DNA of 47,875 nt, taken from the NCBI GenBank assembly GCA_016871855.1, contig VHBQ01000013.1, forward strand, positions 1 to 47,875, in the 5' to 3' direction. A program made the translations under genes and the position numbers. Source of the stretch: Gemmatimonadota bacterium. GTDB lineage: Bacteria > Gemmatimonadota > Gemmatimonadetes > Gemmatimonadales > Gemmatimonadaceae. Below, one piece after another: positions 42,012 to 47,875 of the stretch. Below the pieces are notes generated by a model. It was not told the origin of the DNA and did not search any database. It worked only from the letters and a program-made list of their open reading frames with translations. Position 1 is the first letter of the stretch; the number at the start of each line of letters is the position of its first letter.

Positions 42012-42066
42012 CGGATCGCGACTGATGATCCGGACCGGCGATTGTGCGCGCCGGTCAGGCAGTGCC

Positions 42067-43530
42067 TTAGGTCGCCAATCGTCGCAGCTCGCGCGCGTAC
42101 CGGCGCGCCGCCCGGGCAAAGAGCCAGCCGCCGAATGCGGACCCCCAGAGCCGTTGCGCCGTGGACTGCGCAAGCGTGACGCGCACGGGCCGCGATGCCC
42201 AGAGGGCCAGCGAGATGCCCGACACGACGGTGATGGCCAAGAGCAGCAGTACCCCGACGGCAGGGATCTCGGTCGTGCCGTCGAGCCGCCTCGCCAGCAG
42301 CTTGGGGATCAGCGGCATCTGCGCCCCTGCCACCGCGCCCCCGAACATCGCGAACCGTTTCCGGCGCTGGATGCGCCGCCGCTCCACCGGATCGGCGAGC
42401 AGCTGCTCACGCGCCCGGGCGGTCTCGTCGCGCATCGCGCCAATGGCCGACCGCACGTCATCCACCGTGAAGCCCTGCCGCACCGTGAATCGCACGCGGT
42501 CCAGCGTTTGCAGCAGCACGGTGACCCCCATCGTCACGAACAAGACAAACAGCACTGATCCGAACAGCGTCGACGCGCGCCCGGAGAACTGCACGAAGAT
42601 CGCGAAGATCACCACGAGCATGAGAATCGTCTGCAGGGACTGCGCGGTCTGCTGGTGGAAAAGCCGCAGCAGCGGCGCCACCTCACGGGAGCGCAGTTGC
42701 AGCATGCCGATCGCGTCGGCCATCGCCTCGCCCGTCGGGAACCGCTCGCCCGGCTCCTTCTGCAGCGCGTGCGCGATCACCTCGCCCAGTCCGGGCGGGA
42801 ACTCCGGACGCAGGGTGCTGACCGGCGGCGCCGGCGTCGTCAGGTGCATCACGAGCAGCTTGTGGGCGCTCTCTGCCTGGAAGGGGGGCTGTCCCGTCGC
42901 CGCGAAGAAGCCGACGCAGCCCAGCGAGTAGAGATCGGAACGCCCATCCACCGCCTCGGCGGCCGCCTGTTCCGGACTCATGTAGTGCGGCGTGCCGATG
43001 GAATGCCCCACCTCGGTGAGCGCCGAAGCGCGCTCCTGGCGCGCGATGCCGAAGTCCATGATCAGCGCGCGTCCGGTCCCGCGCTCGATCATGAGGTTGT
43101 CGGGTTTGACGTCGCGGTGGACGATGCCGCGCGCATGGGCGTACCCCAACGCCCACGCCGTGTCCTGCAGCAGCTTGGCGCAGTCCTGGGCGTCGTACGG
43201 CCCGGAGCGCGCGATGCGCTCCGTCAACGTCTCGCCGTCCACGTACTGCATGACGATGGCGAGCAGGTCCCCGTGCGCCTCGACGGCATGCACGTGGACG
43301 ATGTTCGGGTGCGACAGCGACGCGGCGAGTTGCGCCTCACGGATGAACCGCTCGCGCAGCACGGGCTGCACAGCGAACTCCGGTGGCAGCACCTTGATGG
43401 CGACCGGCCGATGCAGGGCGAGATCCTCGGCGAGATACACGGCGCCCATGCCGCCGCGGCCGAGCTCGCGCTGCACGGCGTAGCGGCCGGCGAGCGCGCC
43501 CTGCAGTCGCTCGAGAATGGCGTCGGTCAT
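42067..43530 (-). CDS. Membrane-anchored serine/threonine protein kinase
   Basis: A 487-residue Hanks-type kinase. Domain 15-275: L-G-R-G-G-M-G-A-V-Y-L-A, A-I-K-V-L, catalytic loop H-R-D-V-K-P-D-N-L-M-I, D-F-G-I-A-R, G-T-P-H-Y-M-S-P-E-Q and D-L-Y-S-L-G. After it come hydrophobic segments near residues 300-320, 325-345 and 415-440, separated by a basic cytoplasmic stretch (R-R-R-I-Q-R-R-K-R), so the kinase is tethered to the inner membrane by its C-terminal part. No periplasmic sensor domain is obvious. It lies 206 bases after gltA on the same strand. Confidence 0.93.
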   Translation of the reverse strand: MTDAILERLQGALAGRYAVQRELGRGGMGAVYLAEDLALHRPVAIKVLPPEFAVQPVLRERFIREAQLAASLSHPNIVHVHAVEAHGDLLAIVMQYVDGETLTERIARSGPYDAQDCAKLLQDTAWALGYAHARGIVHRDVKPDNLMIERGTGRALIMDFGIARQERASALTEVGHSIGTPHYMSPEQAAAEAVDGRSDLYSLGCVGFFAATGQPPFQAESAHKLLVMHLTTPAPPVSTLRPEFPPGLGEVIAHALQKEPGERFPTGEAMADAIGMLQLRSREVAPLLRLFHQQTAQSLQTILMLVVIFAIFVQFSGRASTLFGSVLFVLFVTMGVTVLLQTLDRVRFTVRQGFTVDDVRSAIGAMRDETARAREQLLADPVERRRIQRRKRFAMFGGAVAGAQMPLIPKLLARRLDGTTEIPAVGVLLLLAITVVSGISLALWASRPVRVTLAQSTAQRLWGSAFGGWLFARAARRYARELRRLAT

Positions 43531-43635
43531 GGGAGTGTCGCGCGAAGGGGGAGAGGCAGAAGTTCTCGCCAGTCGCCGCGAAGCGGAAGGGCGTCCGCCG
43601 CCGGCCAGTCACACCCGCCCGCGCCTGCCGGAGTG

Positions 43636-43730
43636 CGATTGGGGGGCGCCGGTCCAGCGGCGCCCCCCAATCGTCTATCGAAATCCGGAATCGATTTCCG
43701 GGATCGAACTCCGGATTCCTCGTCCGCGAT
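43636..43730. repeat. Large hairpin plus AATCG/ATCCGG phrases between gltA and the kinase gene
   Basis: A perfect 15-bp stem CGATTGGGGGGCGCC/GGCGCCCCCCAATCG (43636-43650 and 43659-43673) is followed by iterated ATCG and ATCCGG phrases, including AATCCGGA (43683-43690) and TCCGGATT (43711-43718). The arrangement C5-AATCG-N-TATCG/TAATCG matches the block at 24100-24120 after the four-helix gene. It could end gltA transcription, but no U-tract follows. Confidence 0.8.
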
Positions 43731-43736
43731 CGTGCG

Positions 43737-45080
43737 CTACTTCTTGATCTTGTGCGCGTAGTCGAGCGCCGACTTGTACGGCCGGTCGCCGTATCCGGTG
43801 TAGATCTGCCGCGGACGGGCGATCTTCTGCTCCTTGTCCGCCAGCATCTCCTCCCACTGGGCCATCCAGCCGGCCGTGCGCGCGATGGCGAACAGCACGG
43901 TGAAGTAATCCGTCGGGAAGTGCAGGGCCCGATAGATGAGGCCCGTGTAGAAATCCACGTTCGGGTACAGCTTGCGCTTGATGAAGTACTCGTCGCTGAG
44001 CGCGATCCGCTCGAGCTCGACGGCGATCTCCATGTCCTTGCTCATGCCGGTGATCTTGAGCACCTGGTCGCACAGCGACTTCACGATCTTGGCGCGCGGG
44101 TCGTAGCTCTTGTAGACGCGGTGGCCAAAGCCCATCAGGCGCGACTCGCCCTTGCCGCTCTTCACGGCGTCGATGAACGCGGGGATGTGGCTCGGGTGAC
44201 CGATCTCCTCGAGCATGCGCAGCACCGCCTCATTCGCGCCGCCGTGGAGCGGGCCGTAGAGGGCGTTGATGCCGGCGGAGACGGCCGAGTACGGGTCGAC
44301 GTGCGACGACCCGACCGCGCGCACGGCGCTGGTCGAGCAGTTCTGCTCGTGGTCGGCATGCAGGATGAAGAGCACGTCGATGGCGCGCGCGAAGACGGGG
44401 TTCGCCTCGTACTTCGGTTCCGACATGCGCGCGATCATCGAGAGGAAGTTCTCGGTGTACGGCAGCGAGTTGTCAGGGTAGACGAGCGGCAGCCCCTTCA
44501 CGTGGCGGTAGGCGAACGCCGCAATCGTCGGCATCTTCGCCAGCAGGCGCACGAAGGCGATGTTGCGCTCCACCGGGTCATGGATCGCCTTCGCCGTCGG
44601 ATAGAACGACGAGAGCGCCGAGACACCGGCGGCGAGCATCGACATAGGATGCGCGTCGTAGCGGAACCCCTGCAGGAACTGCTTGATGTTCTCATGCACG
44701 TACGTGTGGTACGTGATGTCCTCCACCCACTTGTCGTACTCGGCTTGCGTCGGCAGCTCGCCGTGACGCAGCAGCCAAGCGACCTCGAGGAACGACGCCT
44801 TCTCGGCGAGCTGCTCGATCGGGTAGCCGCGATAGCGCAGGATGCCCTTGTCGCCATCGATGAAGGTGATCGCCGACCGGCACGACGCGGTGTTCATGAA
44901 CGCCGGATCGTAGCCCATGATGCCAAAGTCGTCGGGCTTGACCTTGATCTGCTTCAGGTCGGCGGTGCGAATGGTCTCATCCGTGATCGGGGCGTAGTAC
45001 ACCTTTCCGGTGCGCGAGTCCTTGATCTCGAGATGGTCTCCAGCGGGCGGCCCCTTGGCCGCATCGGTCGTACCAGACAT
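43737..45080 (-). CDS. gltA: Citrate synthase
   Basis: A 447-residue type II (hexameric, Gram-negative-type) citrate synthase, first enzyme of the TCA cycle. Visible: F-I-D-G-D-K-G-I-L-R-Y-R-G-Y-P-I near residue 73, catalytic His in L-H-A-D-H-E-Q-N-C-S-T, catalytic His in G-P-L-H-G-G-A-N-E-A, M-G-F-G-H-R-V-Y-K, and the catalytic Asp in N-V-D-F-Y-T-G-L-I. It is a single-gene unit with a candidate promoter at 45211-45239. Confidence 0.96.
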   Translation of the reverse strand: MSGTTDAAKGPPAGDHLEIKDSRTGKVYYAPITDETIRTADLKQIKVKPDDFGIMGYDPAFMNTASCRSAITFIDGDKGILRYRGYPIEQLAEKASFLEVAWLLRHGELPTQAEYDKWVEDITYHTYVHENIKQFLQGFRYDAHPMSMLAAGVSALSSFYPTAKAIHDPVERNIAFVRLLAKMPTIAAFAYRHVKGLPLVYPDNSLPYTENFLSMIARMSEPKYEANPVFARAIDVLFILHADHEQNCSTSAVRAVGSSHVDPYSAVSAGINALYGPLHGGANEAVLRMLEEIGHPSHIPAFIDAVKSGKGESRLMGFGHRVYKSYDPRAKIVKSLCDQVLKITGMSKDMEIAVELERIALSDEYFIKRKLYPNVDFYTGLIYRALHFPTDYFTVLFAIARTAGWMAQWEEMLADKEQKIARPRQIYTGYGDRPYKSALDYAHKIKK

Positions 45081-45210
45081 GGTCGTCTACCAGAACCCGA
45101 GTGGGAGTCCGCGTCGCACCGCCTGGCGCAGGCGCGTCCTCAGTCAGAGATGTGGGGATGCCGTGCGGCCTCCCCGGCGAACACCAGCCGACGCGCGCTG
45201 ACCGCGCGTG

Positions 45211-45239
45211 ATACAACAAGCTACTGCATTGTCGCACAA
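45211..45239 (-). promoter_or_regulatory. Candidate gltA promoter
   Basis: On the minus strand TTGTGC (45239-45234) and TTGTAT (45216-45211) are 17 bases apart, about 130 bases before the gltA ATG. The -35 lies inside the palindrome at 45226-45242. Confidence 0.35.
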
Positions 45240-45242
45240 TGC
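45226..45242. promoter_or_regulatory. Operator-like palindrome GCATTGT-CGC-ACAATGC
   Basis: Perfect 7-bp arms with a 3-base centre, between gltA (-) and the TSUP gene (+). It overlaps the proposed gltA -35 and could control either or both genes. Confidence 0.5.
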
Positions 45243-45315
45243 CGTATGATGAACGGCGCGCACACGCAAAACGTTACGAGAATTGGCGGCGTTTCGTAGG
45301 CGCGACTTACCTGAC

Positions 45316-46119
45316 ATGCCCATCCTCAATCCGGCTGACATCCCGCCCCTCGATCTGCTGAGGCTCACCCTCGTCGCCCTCGCTGCGGCGGGGGGCGGTG
45401 TGGTCAACGCGATCGCCGGCGGCGGGACGCTCCTGACCTTCCCGGCGCTGATTGGGCTCGGCGTGCCCCCGTTGATCGCGAACGCCACGAGCACCGTGGC
45501 CCTCTGGCCGGGGACGCTGACCAGTTTCTGGGGCTACCGGGACGCCCTGAGCGGGGCGCGCGCCTGGACGGTCCGCTGGGCGCTCCCCAGCCTGCTGGGC
45601 GGGATCACCGGCGCCGTCCTCCTTCTCTGGACACCGGAGCGGAAATTCGCTGACAGCGTGCCGTGGCTCATCTGGGGCGCGACCTTGCTGTTCATGATGC
45701 AGGCGCCGCTGATGCGCTGGGTTATGGGGCACGCCGCCGCGATTCCCGACGGCGCGGAACTGCCGCCACCGCGCACCGGATTCCTTGTGTACCAGTTCCT
45801 CGTCGCGATCTACGGCGGCTACTTCGGCGCCGGCGCGGGCATCCTGATGCTCGCGGCCCTGGGGATGATGGGGCTCACGAACATCCACACGATGAACGGC
45901 CTCAAGAACTGGGGCGGGCTGAACATCAACATTGTCGCCGTGCTGATCTTCGCGGTGAGCGGCATCGTGAGCTGGCCGATCGCGCTCACGATGGCCATCG
46001 GCGCGGCGGTGGGGGGGATGCTCGGCGCGCGGATGGCCCAGCGCGTGGGACAGCACTGGGTGCGCCGCGCGATCATCGCCATCGGGGTGCTCGCGGGGGC
46101 GTGGACGCTGTACCAGTAG
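45316..46119 (+). CDS. TSUP (TauE/SafE) family sulfite/organic anion exporter
   Basis: A 267-residue membrane protein with about eight helices in two repeats. First repeat: N-A-I-A-G-G-G-T-L-L-T-F-P-A-L near residue 32, then N-A-T-S-T-V-A-L-W-P-G. Second repeat: Y-G-G-Y-F-G-A-G-A-G-I-L-M-L near residue 168. Both are TauE/SafE signatures. Family members export sulfite, sulfonates or similar anions; the substrate here is not known. I chose the ATG at 45316 because the membrane part starts soon after it. Confidence 0.93.
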   Translation: MPILNPADIPPLDLLRLTLVALAAAGGGVVNAIAGGGTLLTFPALIGLGVPPLIANATSTVALWPGTLTSFWGYRDALSGARAWTVRWALPSLLGGITGAVLLLWTPERKFADSVPWLIWGATLLFMMQAPLMRWVMGHAAAIPDGAELPPPRTGFLVYQFLVAIYGGYFGAGAGILMLAALGMMGLTNIHTMNGLKNWGGLNINIVAVLIFAVSGIVSWPIALTMAIGAAVGGMLGARMAQRVGQHWVRRAIIAIGVLAGAWTLYQ

Positions 46120-46120
46120 A

Positions 46121-46215
46121 GAGAGACAACAGAGAGACAACAGAAAAACAACAGAGAGACAACAGAAGACGGCGGCCGTCACTGTTGTCTCTCTGTTGTC
46201 TCTCTGTTGTCTCTC
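46121..46215. repeat. Inverted arrays of an 11-bp unit (GAGAGACAACA)
   Basis: Four 11-bp units on the left (46121-46131, 46132-46142, 46143-46153 degenerate GAAAAACAACA, 46154-46164) face three reverse-complement units TGTTGTCTCTC on the right (46183-46193, 46194-46204, 46205-46215). The centre has GACGG/CCGTC. Together they form a very long stem between two convergent genes and fill the gap exactly. Confidence 0.92.
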
Positions 46216-46220
46216 CGCCG

Positions 46221-47875
46221 TTACGGCTTCGTCCGCTTCCCCCACGTCGGCGGCGGCGGCTCCTTCAGCGCCCGCTGCACCGGCTTGGCCGCCAGCAGGC
46301 GCAGCGCCTCCTGCACCGCGCGCTCGAGCTGCGGGTCGCGCCCGGCCGCGATGTCCTTGGGCCAGTTCTCCACGTCAATGTCGGGAGCGGTGCCAACGTT
46401 CTCCGAGTCCCACTGGTTGTCGCGGCGGAAGAAGCCGCCGCGCGGCGCGATCATCGAGCCACCGTCAATGAACCCAGGCGTGTCGGCGGTGTGCACCAGG
46501 CCGCCCCACGTGCGCTTGCCGACCAGCGGGCCAATCTTGCGGTGCTTGAACATCCACGGCATCAGGTCGCCGCCCGAGCCGGCCTGCTCGTTGATGATCA
46601 TCACCTTCGGCCCCCAGATCCCCGCCGCCGGGCTGGTGAACGGCACGCGGTCGCCGGCCACGTTGTTGAAGTAGCCGTCGAAGTCGCGCTGGAGCACGTC
46701 GATGATATAGTCGGCCGCGGAGCCGCCGCCGTTGAAGCGCTCGTCGATGATGGCGCCCTGGCGATCCTGCTGCGCGAAGTAGTAGCGGTTGAAGCTCGTG
46801 TAGCCTGGCTGGCCCGTATTCGGCAGGTGCACGTACGCCAGCTTCCCGCTCGACAGCGAGTCCACCACCCGGCGGTTGTGCTCCACCCACGCGCGCGAGC
46901 GCAGCCCCTGATCGCTGCCCACGGGGATCACCGTCACCTTCCGCGCCCCCTCCGCCACGGGCTTGTCGTTGAGCAGCAGGACGGTCTGCCGATTGGCCGT
47001 GCCGTCGAGCAGGCGGTGGAGGTTGTCGGGCGCGCGCAATTCCTCGCCGTTGACGGCGATGAGGTAGTCGCCAACGCGCGCGTCAAGCCCCGGCACCGCG
47101 AGCGGGGCGCGAAGCTCCGTGTTCCAGCTCTCGTTGTCGTAGATGCGCGTGATCCTGTAGCGCCCCTGGTCAACCACGAAGTCGGCGCCCAGCTGGCCAC
47201 CGGTCGGCGTCGGCACCGCGGGCATATCGCCACCACGCACGTAGGAATGGCCAATGGCGATCTCCGCCCCCATCTGGTCGAGCAGGTAATTCAAGTCGGC
47301 GCGGTGGTTCACGAACGGGAGCATCACGCCGTACATCGTGCGCATCTTCGGCCAGTCCGCGCCGTGCATGTTCGGCACGTACAGGTAGTCGCGCTGATTG
47401 CGCCACCCTTCATTGAAGATCTGTTGGAACTCCTGCTTCGGGTCGATCCACGCGCGAAGTGACGCGTTGAGCCGCCCCGCCCCTGTCTGCGGCGGCGCGC
47501 CAGTGGCATCCACGATGAAGAGCGACGGCCCCGCCGGTGCTGCGCCGGCCCCCGGCGGACCGCCAAATCCGCCGCCCGTGCGGTACAGCAGCTTGCGTCC
47601 ATCGTGGGAGACATCAAATCCGGCGATGCCGGTCACGAACACCGTCGCCCGCCGGTCACGCAGTTGGTAGCGGTGCAGCGTGTTGCCGCCGCCGCCCGAG
47701 CCCGTTCCCGTTGCGGGCACGGCTTCGCTGAGAAAGACCGTGCCGGCGGCTCCCGCCTCAAGCTTGATGTACGGACGGTTTGCGACTCCCGGCACGCTGA
47801 CGATGCGTGATGACAGTCCGTCGAAGTCAATCGTGACGGAGGCGGCGGGGCGTGCGGCCGCACCGCCGGCCGGCG
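46221..47875 (-). CDS. Tricorn-type serine protease, C-terminal part (5' end outside window)
   Basis: 551 codons are visible and the frame is open to the window edge, so the start and N-terminal propeller lie beyond it. The visible order fits tricorn/S41 proteins: the end of a beta-propeller (I-D-F-D-G-L-S-S-R-I-V-S-V-P, F-D-V-S-H-D-G-R-K-L-L-Y), a helical C1 region, a PDZ domain (D-A-R-V-G-D-Y-L-I-A-V-N-G), then the peptidase core. Likely catalytic residues are His in I-G-H-S-Y-V, nucleophile Ser in Q-A-G-S-G-G-D, and Glu in S-E-N-V-G-T-A-P-D. Tricorn degrades oligopeptides; bacterial forms may be periplasmic. A 11-bp repeat array follows the stop. Confidence 0.92.
   Translation of the reverse strand, partial: PAGGAAARPAASVTIDFDGLSSRIVSVPGVANRPYIKLEAGAAGTVFLSEAVPATGTGSGGGGNTLHRYQLRDRRATVFVTGIAGFDVSHDGRKLLYRTGGGFGGPPGAGAAPAGPSLFIVDATGAPPQTGAGRLNASLRAWIDPKQEFQQIFNEGWRNQRDYLYVPNMHGADWPKMRTMYGVMLPFVNHRADLNYLLDQMGAEIAIGHSYVRGGDMPAVPTPTGGQLGADFVVDQGRYRITRIYDNESWNTELRAPLAVPGLDARVGDYLIAVNGEELRAPDNLHRLLDGTANRQTVLLLNDKPVAEGARKVTVIPVGSDQGLRSRAWVEHNRRVVDSLSSGKLAYVHLPNTGQPGYTSFNRYYFAQQDRQGAIIDERFNGGGSAADYIIDVLQRDFDGYFNNVAGDRVPFTSPAAGIWGPKVMIINEQAGSGGDLMPWMFKHRKIGPLVGKRTWGGLVHTADTPGFIDGGSMIAPRGGFFRRDNQWDSENVGTAPDIDVENWPKDIAAGRDPQLERAVQEALRLLAAKPVQRALKEPPPPTWGKRTKP

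Noticed and set aside
46121-46215. Insertion sequence ends
   Set aside because: No transposase and the two arrays are separated by only 18 bases, so there is nothing to transpose.

Overview
The window is very GC-rich (roughly 68-70% by eye), densely packed chromosomal DNA with short operons on both strands. I see no rRNA, tRNA, CRISPR array, phage or transposase gene. The gene set suggests a Gram-negative, aerobic, heterotrophic bacterium: a BamA/TamA-like outer-membrane protein followed by TamB, Lgt, Caa3-type CtaG with SCO1, and a short RpoD-like sigma factor of about 297 residues similar in size to the Bacteroidota primary sigma. Frequent GTG starts and weak ribosome binding sites, signal peptides ending in A-Q, a FlgD-like C-terminal domain on a secreted peptidase and an FCB-like sigma factor fit Gemmatimonadota best. 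That placement is inference, not proof.

Layout. 1-3134 (+): partial CHAD protein, DUF2007-like protein, PP2C phosphatase, DUF1801 protein, Lgt. 3139-9201 (-): a tight six-gene run, SCO1 - CtaG - EamA transporter - HAD phosphatase - M14 carboxypeptidase - AcpS. 9468-9896 (+): DUF6941-like protein. 9893-15649 (-): large cytoplasmic PAS/GAF histidine kinase, NtrC-type regulator without a recognisable GAFTGA loop, a four-CxxC mini-protein and a P1-family peptidase. 15801-23495 (-): TamA/BamA-like protein, TamB, lipid kinase. 23663-24115 (+): S23/Avd-like four-helix-bundle protein. 24164-25180 (-): ferredoxin-NADP reductase. 25313-28057 (+): Ser/Thr kinase, PduO-type adenosyltransferase, AroB. 28321-29214 (+): sigma factor behind an unusually AT-rich leader and ended by a strong terminator. 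29362-35663 (+): glycolate oxidase GlcD-GlcE-GlcF, atypical HAD protein, YgfZ, NAD-dependent epimerase, all overlapping or abutting. 35738-35899 (-): small lipoprotein. 36284-38362 (+): molybdopterin oxidoreductase. 38644-39117 (+): GxxExxY PD-(D/E)XK-like protein. 39090-41053: MFS exporter (-) divergent from a UreH/NiCoT-like transporter (+). 41289-42011 (+): short MutY. 42067-45080 (-): citrate synthase and a membrane Ser/Thr kinase. 45316-46119 (+): TSUP exporter. 46221-end (-): tricorn-type protease, 5' end outside the window.

The most unusual structure is in the gaps. At least six intergenic sites carry short phrases iterated several times, each site or family with its own phrase: AATCG/CGATT, CGCGGAT, CCACCGTC, GAGAGACAACA, GCTCCCGTCCCCCC, and a GAGGTGCAGGGG phrase. 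Four of the families are arranged as inverted repeats. Two single genes, the four-helix-bundle gene and glcD, are bracketed by long inverted copies. Several copies run into coding sequence and supply the last residues of the neighbouring protein (GlcD, MutY, the ferredoxin reductase, the four-helix-bundle protein). Both small orphan proteins of the window (S23/Avd-like and GxxExxY) sit inside or beside such repeats. This is the best candidate here for an undescribed mobile or genome-shaping system.
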